The position numbers were made by a program, and so were the translations under genes. Below, in pieces: positions 15,268 to 23,570 of a DNA stretch of 64,000 nt (the first letter of the stretch is position 1; each line of letters opens with the position of its first letter). The notes under the pieces were generated by a model that was not told the origin of the DNA, did no database searches, and saw only the letters and a list, made by a program, of their open reading frames with translations. The stretch spans positions 1 through 64,000 of the forward strand of contig UQOC01000004.1 of the NCBI GenBank assembly GCA_900542565.1, written 5' to 3'. This DNA comes from an uncultured Eubacteriales bacterium. GTDB taxonomy: Bacteria > Bacillota > Clostridia > Peptostreptococcales > Anaerovoracaceae.

Positions 15268-15876
15268 CTATTCTGTCAGATATGGTTTGATCATCTTTGT
15301 CACTGCCGTGTCGAAATAGCTTTGCGTCCACCGGCTCGGAGTAAATTTTCCATCGGACATGCACCAGCAGACCATCATGCCATAGAGAGTATTGATGAGA
15401 AAGTTGGTCAGGATGTCCAATGGCGCATCTTTTGCCAGCTGTTCTCTGTCGACAGCTCTGTTTAAGATTTCCATGAGACAGCCGGTATCATATTCCAGCT
15501 TGGAAAAAGAATTATTGATGTTCTTTGCGTTGGGATCGATCACATTTTTAGTCCACTGTCTGGCCATCTGTATCCCGCCTTCCTCGATATATTCCATGAA
15601 ATTTATCATATAATAGCTGAGCTGCTCCATGATCGTCTTGTCAGTCATGGCTGCGATCTCATCTTCCAGCTTGACGAAAGGATTGTTATTGATAAGCTGT
15701 ACAAGGTCCTCTTTGGAATTGAAATATGTGTAGAAAGTACCTTTGGCAAGACCGCAGTCCTTCGTTATATCTTCTACGGAAACATTGTCGAATCCTTTTT
15801 CCATGATCATTTTGCGTCCGCTGTCTATGAGCTTTTTTTTCGTCTTTTCGGCAGCTTCCTGTCGTCTGGTCATCAT
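15268..15876 (-). CDS. TetR family transcriptional regulator
   Basis: The 202-residue regulator has the TetR helix-turn-helix at about 10-56 (GRKMIMEKGFDNVSVEDITK, then GLAKGTFYTYFNSKEDLV) and an all-helical ligand domain. A GGGAGGTGAG site precedes two tandem ATG codons. It leads an operon with two aldo/keto reductases, and tandem palindromes overlap its promoter. The likely logic is autorepression relieved by an aldehyde, quinone or similar substrate of the reductases. Confidence 0.94.
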   Translation of the reverse strand: MMTRRQEAAEKTKKKLIDSGRKMIMEKGFDNVSVEDITKDCGLAKGTFYTYFNSKEDLVQLINNNPFVKLEDEIAAMTDKTIMEQLSYYMINFMEYIEEGGIQMARQWTKNVIDPNAKNINNSFSKLEYDTGCLMEILNRAVDREQLAKDAPLDILTNFLINTLYGMMVCWCMSDGKFTPSRWTQSYFDTAVTKMIKPYLTE

Positions 15877-15898
15877 CTCACCTCCCCGGCATGGTCAT

Positions 15899-15927
15899 AT
15901 GATAACATCTTTCTGACTTAAAGTCAA
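15899..15927 (-). promoter_or_regulatory. Promoter of the TetR-reductase operon
   Basis: TTGACT (15922-15927) and TATCAT (15899-15904) are 17 bp apart on the minus strand. The -35 lies inside the operator palindrome. Confidence 0.7.
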
Positions 15928-15940
15928 TGACTTTAAGTCA
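15914..15940. promoter_or_regulatory. Tandem 13-bp palindromes, candidate TetR operator
   Basis: TGACTTAAAGTCA (15914-15926) and TGACTTTAAGTCA (15928-15940) are each perfect dyads, centred 14 bp apart. They cover the -35 of the operon promoter, as expected for a repressor that binds as two dimers. Confidence 0.8.
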
Positions 15941-15957
15941 TTTTGTTGAAAACTTTG

Positions 15958-16008
15958 CAAAAAAATAAGCAGTCGCAGATTTTGACAATTAATTTTGTCA
16001 AAGTCTGC
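15958..16008 (-). terminator. Terminator of the alarmone synthetase gene
   Basis: GCAGATTTTGACAA and TTGTCAAAGTCTGC pair over 14 positions with one G-T. An A run at about 15960-15965 supplies the T tract on the minus strand. Confidence 0.82.
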
Positions 16009-16018
16009 GGCAGCCTCT

Positions 16019-16699
16019 TCATTTATCATATACCGCACTCCGAAGATGGTCCATTCTTTCATCCAGTTCGGCGCTGATCTGGGCGCACCTGTAGAGCTCA
16101 GCCGCCATATCGTCTGTAAATTCCAGATCTTTTTTGTAGCGGAGCTGGTGCTCCAGCGTGGCCCACGAATCCATGGCGATGGTCCGAAGCTGTATTTCCA
16201 CTTTCATCCTCCGCTTTTCGTCAGCCAGGAATATCGGCACGGTGACGATAAGATGCAGACTTCTGTATCCATTTGGTTTCGGGTTTGCTATATAATCTTT
16301 CTTTTCAATAAGCGTTATATCATCCTGGCTCAGCAGAGCATCGGCTACACGATAAACATCCTCCGTAAATGAGCATATGACTCTGACTCCCGCAATATCG
16401 TGGAGATTTTCTTCCATGGATTCCACAGTCAGGGGCCAGTCGTTTTTTTCAAGTTTTTTCTGTATGCTGTCCAGCTTTTTAAGCCTTGTCTTGATATTGC
16501 TTATTGGATCCCGGTCATATTGAAGTGAAAATTCTTCATTGAGTACATTGAGTTTCGTCTCAACCTCCATCATGGCGCAGCGGTAATATGACATTATGCC
16601 GCGGAAGTTTTCCAAGATGGGTTTTGCCACATCTATTATGCCCTGGTTTACAATGGATTCAAGGCTCTGTTTTGTCTTGTTTTTCTTTATTCTGAACAT
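16019..16699 (-). CDS. Small alarmone (p)ppGpp synthetase
   Basis: The 226-residue protein holds a single RelA/SpoT synthetase domain without hydrolase or regulatory parts. Key segments are LHDIAGVRVICSFTEDVYRV (about 110), KPNGYRSLHLIVTVP (about 150) and VEIQLRTIAMDSWATLEHQL (about 170), which form the pyrophosphate-transfer site. This fits the SAS class (YjbM/YwaC type), which makes ppGpp or pppGpp from ATP and GDP/GTP in response to expression level. It is followed by a strong terminator and lies 20 bp after the PPC-domain gene. Confidence 0.93.
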   Translation of the reverse strand: MFRIKKNKTKQSLESIVNQGIIDVAKPILENFRGIMSYYRCAMMEVETKLNVLNEEFSLQYDRDPISNIKTRLKKLDSIQKKLEKNDWPLTVESMEENLHDIAGVRVICSFTEDVYRVADALLSQDDITLIEKKDYIANPKPNGYRSLHLIVTVPIFLADEKRRMKVEIQLRTIAMDSWATLEHQLRYKKDLEFTDDMAAELYRCAQISAELDERMDHLRSAVYDK

Positions 16700-16719
16700 C
16701 CGATCCGATGCCTTCCTTT

Positions 16720-17142
16720 CTACAGGAATTTAAACAGGTTAAGGCCTATTTCGTCGCTGTACTGTCTTTCTACAGTACCATTGATGATGGTAATTACCAT
16801 TTCGCATGTGGCGCTGACCACAGCCCGATTCAGATGTCCGCCCCAGACCTTTCCCTCCGTATCTCCTATGCTCATGTGCAGATGTGAATAAAATTCTCCA
16901 TTCATGGTGGTTATGGTCCCGGTCAGTGAGGTGATCTCAAAATCACCTTTAAAATTATTGGAATAATATTTTTTCTCCCCGGTCTTAAAGACTCCGGCGG
17001 TAACATCGCCCACAGCCCCAAGAGCGCTTATATGGGCCAGCTTAATATCTTCCTTGATGGCGATCTTCTTTATCTGCTCAAGGATTTCCTCGCCTTTGTC
17101 CATCCTGGCCACTATGTGGCCGCCAAATCTCCTGTAATCCAT
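16720..17142 (-). CDS. PPC (DUF296) domain protein
   Basis: The 140-residue protein is a single PPC/DUF296 domain. The start YRRFGGHIVARMDKGEEI, the SALGAVGDVTAGVF strand and the metal-site-like HLHMSIGDTEGKVWGGHL (about 88-105) are characteristic. Plant relatives are AT-hook DNA-binding proteins, while bacterial copies are stand-alone trimers of unknown role. AAGGAG precedes the ATG. It probably shares a transcript with the downstream alarmone synthetase gene. Confidence 0.9.
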   Translation of the reverse strand: MDYRRFGGHIVARMDKGEEILEQIKKIAIKEDIKLAHISALGAVGDVTAGVFKTGEKKYYSNNFKGDFEITSLTGTITTMNGEFYSHLHMSIGDTEGKVWGGHLNRAVVSATCEMVITIINGTVERQYSDEIGLNLFKFL

Positions 17143-17156
17143 TTTACTTCTCCTTT

Positions 17157-17291
17157 TTATTTTTTTACTTTTCTGTCGGGCAGCTGAGGGTACATTTCCC
17201 TTATCATTACCTGGAGTTTATCCTTTTCTTCTAATATCGTCACCGGCACCAAGGGGACCGCTCCTGCCAGCCTCTCATCAGATGAGGTCAA
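17157..17291 (-). CDS. Possible 44-residue ORF
   Basis: A frame from TTG 17291 to TAA 17157 encodes a protein-like sequence (SSDERLAGAVPLVPVTILEE...VMIREMYPQLPDRKVKK). It fills the gap between the 68-residue gene and the PPC gene, but no clear ribosome binding site or ATG is seen. It may be a decayed C terminus of a larger gene. Confidence 0.3.
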   Translation of the reverse strand: MTSSDERLAGAVPLVPVTILEEKDKLQVMIREMYPQLPDRKVKK

Positions 17292-17296
17292 ATAGC

Positions 17297-17503
17297 TTAT
17301 AAATTATCCAGCATATTTCTGTACATCATCTTGTTGCCCATATGCTGGCCGTAAGTGGCAGTCTTATTTTTTCCTGCTGCTTTCAGTTCTTCCATTTTGC
17401 TGAGAGAATCTTCGTAATTCTTCCAGACAAAATCCAGCATCTTCTCAAAAGCTTCAAGGCGCGCTGTCTTGTCCTCAATGATCATCTTATCTCCTTCACT
17501 CAT
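17297..17503 (-). CDS. Small hypothetical helical protein, 68 residues
   Basis: The ATG at 17503 has GGAGG nine bases upstream and overlaps the acetyltransferase stop by eight bases, so coupled translation is likely. The product is helical and charged (AFEKMLDFVWKNYEDSLSKM, then EELKAAGKNKTATYGQHMGN). No family is recognised. A longer frame from 17623 overlaps the acetyltransferase and is not supported. Confidence 0.65.
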   Translation of the reverse strand: MSEGDKMIIEDKTARLEAFEKMLDFVWKNYEDSLSKMEELKAAGKNKTATYGQHMGNKMMYRNMLDNL

Positions 17504-18155
17504 GGTCGGCCTCCTGCTGGCATCCAAGCTGTCCCGGCAGCCTGAGCTTTTGTTTCGGCGGAAAACATTTGTCAAATCTGTCGACTTCTTCAGGATCTGT
17601 AATATAGCCCGGCGGATCCTCAAAACATCCGCTCACACCTTCCAGCGCCCCGTTTTCCAGTTCCTTCACGAGGAAATAGGGAAAGTCCTCTCCTTCCGGT
17701 GCTCCTGCATAGCGTATGCCCTTCTGAGCGCCGCTGACAAATCCAAATCTGCTGTAGTACTGGGGATTACCTGTTATCGTCACGATTTTAAACCCCATCC
17801 GGGCAGCTTTTTCCATGGTCAGCTCTATCAGGGCGCCGCCTATACCTGTGCCCTGATATTCCGGAAGAACGCTGACAGGGCCAAACACAGCAGTTTCTAT
17901 CGCTCCGCCTCCGTCCTTTTGTATCTTTCCTCGGCTGTACATTATATGGCCCACGATCTTACTGCCGATTTCAGCCACATAGGTCAGTTCCGGCACAAAG
18001 TCCGGATCTTTTCTGAACCTGTGGAGCACATAATGCTCACAGCATCCCGGATTGTACACATTCCAGAAAGCTTCTCTGGTCACATATTCTGAAGCTCTCC
18101 TGTCCCTTTCTTCTTCAATCCTCAAATTCACTTTCATGTTCTCTGAAAAAATCAT
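17496..18155 (-). CDS. GNAT family N-acetyltransferase (YhbS-like)
   Basis: The 219-residue protein has the GNAT core at about 15-160. The acetyl-CoA loop is VLPEYQGTGIGGALIELTM (about 97-115), and the NPQYYSRFGF segment is typical of the YhbS group. The C-terminal 60 residues extend beyond the core. The start at 18155 is supported by AAGGGAG. It overlaps the upstream ATPase gene by about 40 bases. The substrate is unknown. Confidence 0.9.
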   Translation of the reverse strand: MIFSENMKVNLRIEEERDRRASEYVTREAFWNVYNPGCCEHYVLHRFRKDPDFVPELTYVAEIGSKIVGHIMYSRGKIQKDGGGAIETAVFGPVSVLPEYQGTGIGGALIELTMEKAARMGFKIVTITGNPQYYSRFGFVSGAQKGIRYAGAPEGEDFPYFLVKELENGALEGVSGCFEDPPGYITDPEEVDRFDKCFPPKQKLRLPGQLGCQQEADHE

Positions 18156-18975
18156 AATACTCCCTTATATTTGCGATCTGTGTCCACTTCTTTTCGGCGA
18201 CGGGCGTCTCGTCCATATCGTAGACCTTCGCTCCTTCGATGGATGCAATGAAAGGCGAATGAGTTGCGATTATGAACTGCCCGCCGAAAAATCTGGCTGT
18301 GTCCCTTATATATTCTGCCAGCTCTTTCTGCCTTGCTGTGGAAAGGCTGTTTTCCGGCTCGTCCATCAGATACAGTCCCTCGCTCTCTGTTTTCTGCACA
18401 AAATATTTAAAAGCGCTTTCTCCGTTGGAATGTTCCCTGACATTATCCATCAGCCCCTTCCTCACATACCGTGATTGGGTGATGCGCCTTGTCAGGTTTA
18501 CTTTTTTCAGCCGCTCATAGTCCTCCATGGTCTTAAAATGAAAATCCGAGTATTTGGCGTCCAGGTAGTCCTCGAACATTTCCTCCCGCCTCATATCTAT
18601 GCCTTCGTTCATCATACGCAGGTTCAATACATAATCAAACACATCGTCACTGGTGATGACACGGCTTGCAGCAGGCGGGGCTTTGGAAAGCCTGTAGCTG
18701 CAGAGTTTTATATAATCATCAAAAAAACTGCTCCGGTTATACAGGGTGTCCCGCTCAAGTCCGAGGGCCTCTCCGATAACATTTAGGGCCGTGGTCTTTC
18801 CGCTGCCGTTACCCCCGCACAATATGGTGACAGGTTCAAATGTCATGAAAGGCATTTCCAATTGTGAGAGTATCTTAAACGGATAAACGGTGTCATAACA
18901 TGTCCGCTTAATATCTGTGATGAAATGGTTTTCGGCCTGCTGGCCAGGAAAATTAAATTGCGATAGATACAGCAA
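18115..18975 (-). CDS. AAA family ATPase (ABC-like, MoxR-independent)
   Basis: The 286-residue protein is an ABC/SMC-like single ATPase. The Walker A is CGGNGSGKTTALNVI (about 53-67), and Walker B is GLYLMDEPENSLS (about 212), followed by a Q-rich D-loop region and the switch histidine in FIIATHSPFIAS. Similar lone ATPases occur in housekeeping and defence settings (OLD or RloC-like), but no nuclease partner is present. The start is a TTG at 18975 with AGGAG upstream. It leads the operon into the acetyltransferase gene. Confidence 0.85.
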   Translation of the reverse strand: MLYLSQFNFPGQQAENHFITDIKRTCYDTVYPFKILSQLEMPFMTFEPVTILCGGNGSGKTTALNVIGEALGLERDTLYNRSSFFDDYIKLCSYRLSKAPPAASRVITSDDVFDYVLNLRMMNEGIDMRREEMFEDYLDAKYSDFHFKTMEDYERLKKVNLTRRITQSRYVRKGLMDNVREHSNGESAFKYFVQKTESEGLYLMDEPENSLSTARQKELAEYIRDTARFFGGQFIIATHSPFIASIEGAKVYDMDETPVAEKKWTQIANIREYYDFFREHESEFED

Positions 18976-19108
18976 TGGCAGCGTCTCCTATCCTATCCGG
19001 TCTGTGCTGTTTTAATTATACCACGGTCCGCCGCATCAGTTCAATGGCGTAATATTCTTATATGCGCTTTAGCGGCGGCTAGGCCCCTGCTCCGCAACAA
19101 ATATGATA

Positions 19109-19147
19109 TTGACTTGCAGCTCTTTACTATGATAAAATTGTATACGA
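19109..19147 (+). promoter_or_regulatory. Promoter and candidate GntR operator
   Basis: TTGACT (19109-19114) and TAAAAT (19133-19138, preceded by TG) are 18 bp apart. TTGTATACGA (19138-19147) overlaps the start region and resembles FadR-type GntR sites, so autoregulation is plausible. Confidence 0.55.
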
Positions 19148-19220
19148 TCAAGGGGTTTGCGGGAGTCATTTTCGGGGGAAGCCTGCCCAGGCGGGCATGT
19201 CTAAGGAGGCTGCACAGACC

Positions 19221-19880
19221 ATGATAAAACTCGATTTTCTCAGCAACGACTACAAGGAGCGCAAAACTCCCGCCCAGATAGTGGAGGAAGCCATCGCTGT
19301 TGATATCATAACCGGCAAGATTCCCTCAGGAAAAAGGCTTAACGAGACAACTCTATGTGAGCGCTTTGCCATGAGCCGCACTCCTATCAGAGAAATTCTG
19401 CGCCGTATCGAAGGCAGCGGTCTGGCCCGCTCTGTACCCAACAGAGGCGTTTTTGCAGTAGGTCTTACAAGCACAGATATTGATGACTATTTTTATCTTA
19501 AAAGTATTCTTGAAGTACAATGTACAAGATGGGCAATAGAAAGAATAGACAAGGAGCTCATGGAGCTCCTTGAAGAAACATTTGACTTTATGCAGTTCTA
19601 TACCATGAGCAACGATCTGCCCAAGATACTGAGGATAAACGATGGTTTTGATGCCATCATATACAATGCTTCCCAGAACAAAGAGATAGAAAAGCGTCTT
19701 GCCAGATACAGTTTCATCCTCAAACATGCTACTGCAGATGTTACCTATCCCCTCAACTACCTTCCGACTGTCCTTGAGGAACACCGGGCCATATTTGAAG
19801 CTTTCAAAGCCAAGGACCCGGACGCAGGGGCCGAAGCTGCCCAAATACACATGTACAAGACCATGCTCCGCCGCAAATAG
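19221..19880 (+). CDS. GntR family (FadR/FCD subfamily) transcriptional regulator
   Basis: The 219-residue regulator has a winged helix at about 12-75 (RLNETTLCERFAMSRTPIRE, then RRIEGSGLARSVPNRGVFAV) and an all-helical FCD ligand domain (about 90-215). AAGGAGG lies about 12 bases before ATG 19221, which is preferred to an ATG at 19197. No metabolic gene adjoins it: mntP is convergent. The regulated pathway is therefore unknown. Confidence 0.9.
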   Translation: MIKLDFLSNDYKERKTPAQIVEEAIAVDIITGKIPSGKRLNETTLCERFAMSRTPIREILRRIEGSGLARSVPNRGVFAVGLTSTDIDDYFYLKSILEVQCTRWAIERIDKELMELLEETFDFMQFYTMSNDLPKILRINDGFDAIIYNASQNKEIEKRLARYSFILKHATADVTYPLNYLPTVLEEHRAIFEAFKAKDPDAGAEAAQIHMYKTMLRRK

Positions 19881-19945
19881 CCGGGGCTCCAGTGGTCACC
19901 GGAGCGCCCGGACCGCCGGTGAAGCCAGGACTTTATCCGTATGGC

Positions 19946-20518
19946 CTAAAGCACGCCCAGGTGCTCAAGCAGGATCTTTGTGCCGATTATGATAAGGATA
20001 AGGCCTCCGGCCACGGAAGCCTTGTTTTTATATTTTGAACCGAACTTCTTTCCTATGACAACTCCGGCAGAAGCGAGCACAAATGTAGTAACGCCGATGA
20101 GCAGTGCCGCCGGGCCGATGTCAACGCCAAGGAAAGCCATGGATATTCCCACGGCAAGAGCGTCTATGCTGGTGGCCACCGCCAGCAGCAAAATCTCTTT
20201 CAGATTGAGCTTATTCTCGTAGACATCGCAGCTTTCCGGGTCGTCCTCTTTGAAAACATCCACTATCATCTTTCCGCCTATGAAAAGCAGCAGGACGAAA
20301 GCGATCCAGTGATCCACCGAAACTATGTATTCCTCAAACTGTTTTCCCAGAAAATATCCTATGGCCGGCATCAGCGCCTGAAATCCGCCGAAAAACAGAC
20401 CTATTGTCAGAACATTTTTCAAAGTCGCCCGTCTCATGGAAAGCCCCTTGCATATAGCCGCAGCAAACGCATCCATGGAAAGGCCCACGCCGACCATAAA
20501 AACCTCAAAAAAACCCAT
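19946..20518 (-). CDS. mntP: Manganese efflux pump MntP
   Basis: The 190-residue protein has six membrane helices in two homologous halves, with the acidic metal-path motifs [15 protein letters not shown] (about 12-26) and [15 protein letters not shown] (about 110-124). It exports Mn(II). The ATG at 20518 is preceded by GGAGGGC; a longer frame is unsupported. No yybP-ykoY riboswitch fits in the short leader. Confidence 0.95.
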   Translation of the reverse strand: MGFFEVFMVGVGLSMDAFAAAICKGLSMRRATLKNVLTIGLFFGGFQALMPAIGYFLGKQFEEYIVSVDHWIAFVLLLFIGGKMIVDVFKEDDPESCDVYENKLNLKEILLLAVATSIDALAVGISMAFLGVDIGPAALLIGVTTFVLASAGVVIGKKFGSKYKNKASVAGGLILIIIGTKILLEHLGVL

Positions 20519-20562
20519 ATGCCCTCCTGTTGTGTTTATCGATAATGTGCAAATACCATACC

Positions 20563-20591
20563 ATTGTACAACATATGATGGTATCATTCAA
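20563..20591 (-). promoter_or_regulatory. Promoter of mntP
   Basis: TTGAAT (20586-20591) and TACAAT (20563-20568) are 17 bp apart on the minus strand. An inverted repeat ATACCAT...ATGGTAT spans this region and could be an operator. Confidence 0.6.
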
Positions 20592-20618
20592 CAACATTCG
20601 AGGGCATTGAATGGTTTT

Positions 20619-21269
20619 TTACAGATATTTTTTTAGGATCGGATATAGCTTTTCGGAGCTTATCACATAGCTGGTGTGGGTCTCGCCGGGCAATATCTCA
20701 AGTATGCTCCCTGGAATGGACCGGGCGATCTTTTTGGTGTGGGAAGTCCTGATGGCATCGTGCTCTCCGGCAAGGATCACCGTCGGAATCTTTATCTTTT
20801 GGAGCTCCCTCGCCTTTATATGAGGCTCTTTGAACATCATCCTGTAGACCTTGTCTCTGTGGATGGCCTCCTTGATCATTGCCGGAAACAGAGTAAGCTT
20901 CATACCTGTCGGATAAAGGTCCGCGCCGCTTGAGATCAGCTTGGACAACAGGTCAGGCTCTTTCATGGCTATCATCAGGCCGATGACCCCGCCGTCGCTG
21001 AACCCGTAAAGTATCGGCTTGTGGATGTCCAGTTTTTTGATAAACTGGATCATATCGTCGCACATGAGATCATAGGAAATCCTTTCCGTGTTCTCGCTCT
21101 GACCGTGGCAGCGGCTGTCCACCGCATATACCGTATGATCTTTTGCAAGGCTCGGTATCAGCACATCGAAGATCTCATGGGTCTCGCTGTTTCCGTGGAC
21201 AAGGATGATGGCAGGCCCCTGCCCCCATACTTCGTAATAAAGCTCCGCTCCGTTTACTCTTATCTTCAT
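20619..21269 (-). CDS. Alpha/beta hydrolase
   Basis: The 216-residue protein has the fold's oxyanion segment VHGNSETHEI, the nucleophile elbow YGFSDGGVIGL (Ser about 97), an acid region LAGEHDAIRTSH and the catalytic His in LPGETHTSYV near the C terminus. It lacks a signal peptide. It resembles small esterases or C-C hydrolases; the substrate is unknown. It lies about 170 bp after the terminator of the cohesin operon. Confidence 0.92.
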   Translation of the reverse strand: MKIRVNGAELYYEVWGQGPAIILVHGNSETHEIFDVLIPSLAKDHTVYAVDSRCHGQSENTERISYDLMCDDMIQFIKKLDIHKPILYGFSDGGVIGLMIAMKEPDLLSKLISSGADLYPTGMKLTLFPAMIKEAIHRDKVYRMMFKEPHIKARELQKIKIPTVILAGEHDAIRTSHTKKIARSIPGSILEILPGETHTSYVISSEKLYPILKKYL

Positions 21270-21281
21270 GTTTCTCAGGTC

Positions 21282-21307
21282 GGGCGGCCTGATGAGGACA
21301 GCCGCCC
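21282..21307. other. Hairpin GGGCGGC/GCCGCCC upstream of the hydrolase
   Basis: A perfect 7-bp GC stem sits 13 bp before the hydrolase start codon. It may be an attenuator or an unrelated structure. The 130 bp to its right hold nothing recognisable. Confidence 0.3.
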
Positions 21308-21441
21308 TTTCCTCCGTTGTGGGATATTGTCGTTGCGGGCTTGCGCCCGGGGTCGGTTGATAATATTTTACAGCAGCGGGATGGATGGTTCAAGGGGTAG
21401 TTTTGGGAGGGCTGGCTTATATTTGGTAACACATAAACTTG

Positions 21442-21483
21442 AAAAGGCCCCGGATAAAGCGTTTTGCTTTTCCGAGGCCTTTT
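21442..21483 (-). terminator. Terminator of the cohesin-dockerin operon
   Basis: AAAAGGCC-CGG and CCG-GGCCTTTT pair with one mismatch around an AT-rich loop. It lies 14 bp after the stop codon of the cohesin-like gene. Confidence 0.85.
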
Positions 21484-21496
21484 CTATACTTTACAT

Positions 21497-23209
21497 TTAA
21501 TTATTGTTTTTCCTTTTAGCTGCCAGCACCGCAAAGGCTCCCATGCAGGATAGCATGATCGTCAATGGTATCCAAAGGTCATTATTATCTGAAGTCTTTG
21601 GGGTCTGTTCGTCTGCTGTCTTTGGGATCACGGTATCTGCTAATGATATCTCATTGTTCCCATCTATGTCACTGTAAAGCTTTCCACATTTGGTACAGGT
21701 GTAATACTCGGTATTGCCTTGCTCTTGGGCGGTTGGCTCTTTGGCTTCTACTTTTACCATGTTGTGGGTATGAGTCAGTTTTGGCGTTACTGTTCCGTCA
21801 GCGATTTTAAGTCCGCAGTCTCTGCACCACACATCGCCTGTATAGCCTTCTTTGTCTTCTGTTGCGGCTATATATCCGCGGATCTCGGTATTGACATGGT
21901 TATCGCTGTCTATCGCACCGTATTCTGTTCCGCAAACGCTGCACTCGGCCTTGGAAACACAGGTTGCCTCGCCACCTTTATGTTTTTCAGTATCAAAGAT
22001 TGCACCGCAAGCACATGTATGCCAGTGATTTTCGGTGTCGGATTCCCATTTATTGTCTGCATCCACATGGACGCCGGTTGCCGGCAATACTTTGCCATCA
22101 GCTATCTTGGTGCCGCAGCCCAGGCAATATGTATCCCCGCTGTAGCCGTCCTGAACACATGTAGCTGCGACGGCACCGCGTATTTCCGTACCGCCGTCAT
22201 GGTTTTCCGCATCAACCGGAATCGTGATGGATTCTATTGTTATGCTGCAAGCTTCGTCGGCATAATATATGCCTGCGCATTTATCACTTGCACATGTCCA
22301 ATATCCGGCGGTTCCTGTCGAGTGGCAGGTGGCCGCCACCTCAGGGTGGAAAGTAACCCCTGTGTGGGTATGCTCCAGTACCGGAATCTCTGTATTTTCG
22401 TTGCGTGTAAATCCGCAGACGGTACATTCTTCATGTTGAAGGCCGGTCTCATCTTCTGTTGCAGGCTTGTCTATCTTCCATGTGAATGTGTGCGAAGCTC
22501 TGGTGCTTTCAATGATCATGCCACACCCATCGTTAACGCATACTTTCCAGTGCTCATCATTGCCGCTTGTCCATTCATCTGCCGGAAGATGTCCCAAAGC
22601 CGTTAATACAAGAGCTTCTTCTGTGGTCTCGTTTTTGTTTTCGTCAAACAGCTTATGGCATACAGAACATTCATAATATGCAGCTTTGCCCTCTGCCTCA
22701 CATTTGGCTGGTACTTCCGGGATGAGATCGCCGTATATATGCTCACTGCATGAAACATTTACCGTTGCGGTCAGACTTGTTTCAGGTGAGACATCGGTGT
22801 TCTCCTCGTTTTGCAGCTGCGGTTCGATCACTATATCCATTGAACCGGCATCTGCCGCATCCTCTTTGGCTCTGAGTGTCAGAGAGAAAATGTCGCCGTT
22901 GATGTCCCGTGCAGTAGCGTAGTTGAATACACCGTGCATCCTTTCGGTATTGAAATCCTGGATCAACGGATTGTCTACCAGCCATTGTCCTGATACAACC
23001 TCAAATACATCTGTATCGAGATTAAAAGCGAGCGCGCCGGCTTTGATAGGTTCTAATCCACTGACAGATACGGTGATAGTGAACATGTCTCCCATCTTCA
23101 CATCATCGGCAGATTTTGTGACGACTATCTGAGCTTCATCTGCAAAAGCAACGCTGAAAGAAGCAAAGACCATAGTCAGGCACAAAATGATCGCAGTTAT
23201 TTTTTTCAT
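21497..23209 (-). CDS. Surface protein with cohesin-like domain and C-terminal anchor
   Basis: The 570-residue protein starts with a signal peptide (about 1-24). Residues 25-150 look like a cohesin: KMGDMFTITVSVSGLEPI, then ALAFNLDTDVFEVVSG and a strand-rich remainder. Residues 150-530 hold five or six cysteine-pair modules (CSVC, CTVCG, CLGCG, CSVCG, CRDCG, CTKCG) common on gut clostridial surface proteins. The tail is PKTSD, a hydrophobic helix and AAKRKNNN, a variant sortase or membrane anchor. It is downstream of two dockerin genes and is their likely docking partner. The cohesin call is from pattern, not alignment. Confidence 0.78.
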   Translation of the reverse strand: MKKITAIILCLTMVFASFSVAFADEAQIVVTKSADDVKMGDMFTITVSVSGLEPIKAGALAFNLDTDVFEVVSGQWLVDNPLIQDFNTERMHGVFNYATARDINGDIFSLTLRAKEDAADAGSMDIVIEPQLQNEENTDVSPETSLTATVNVSCSEHIYGDLIPEVPAKCEAEGKAAYYECSVCHKLFDENKNETTEEALVLTALGHLPADEWTSGNDEHWKVCVNDGCGMIIESTRASHTFTWKIDKPATEDETGLQHEECTVCGFTRNENTEIPVLEHTHTGVTFHPEVAATCHSTGTAGYWTCASDKCAGIYYADEACSITIESITIPVDAENHDGGTEIRGAVAATCVQDGYSGDTYCLGCGTKIADGKVLPATGVHVDADNKWESDTENHWHTCACGAIFDTEKHKGGEATCVSKAECSVCGTEYGAIDSDNHVNTEIRGYIAATEDKEGYTGDVWCRDCGLKIADGTVTPKLTHTHNMVKVEAKEPTAQEQGNTEYYTCTKCGKLYSDIDGNNEISLADTVIPKTADEQTPKTSDNNDLWIPLTIMLSCMGAFAVLAAKRKNNN

Positions 23210-23254
23210 TAGTTCACCTCATTTCGTTTGATTATATTGAAAGATATATGAAAT

Positions 23255-23551
23255 TTATTCTTCCCACATCTTTTGACAATACGGACACTCATCCGCGCTT
23301 GTTGCATATATTTCATCCAATATTTTTTTGATCTGAGCATGAAAAAGTCTATAATCATTATCTTTCGGATGTTCTTTTTTCAGTATACTTGTCGCCTGCG
23401 CATATATCTCCTGCTCATCAATAACAAAATTCCTATACAGAAAATCACTGTGCATTTCGCATCTACCGATCACATTCAATCGCAGCAATATTTCTTCTGC
23501 CAAGTCGTGATAATATTCTTCTTTAGCCATCCAGTCTTTACTCGCACTCAC
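23255..23551 (-). CDS. Hypothetical protein, 98 residues
   Basis: The product is helical and acidic, with a start such as SASKDWMAKEEYYHDLAEEI and a C-terminal cysteine pair (ECPYCQKMWEE). No signal peptide is seen, so it is probably cytoplasmic. The GTG start has GGAGGT seven bases upstream. It lies between the first dockerin-LRR gene and the cohesin gene, 19 and 45 bp from each, so it belongs to the same operon. No family is recognised. Confidence 0.7.
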   Translation of the reverse strand: MSASKDWMAKEEYYHDLAEEILLRLNVIGRCEMHSDFLYRNFVIDEQEIYAQATSILKKEHPKDNDYRLFHAQIKKILDEIYATSADECPYCQKMWEE

Positions 23552-23570
23552 TTAAATCACCTCCTTCTTT

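Noticed and set aside
17504-17623. N-terminal extension of the 68-residue protein
   Set aside because: It overlaps the acetyltransferase gene out of frame, and a good ribosome binding site marks the ATG at 17503.
20519-20618. yybP-ykoY manganese riboswitch before mntP
   Set aside because: The leader after the predicted promoter is only about 40 bases, too short for the riboswitch.
21719-22606. 295-codon plus-strand frame opposite the cohesin gene
   Set aside because: Antisense shadow; the minus strand has a signal peptide, modules and an anchor.
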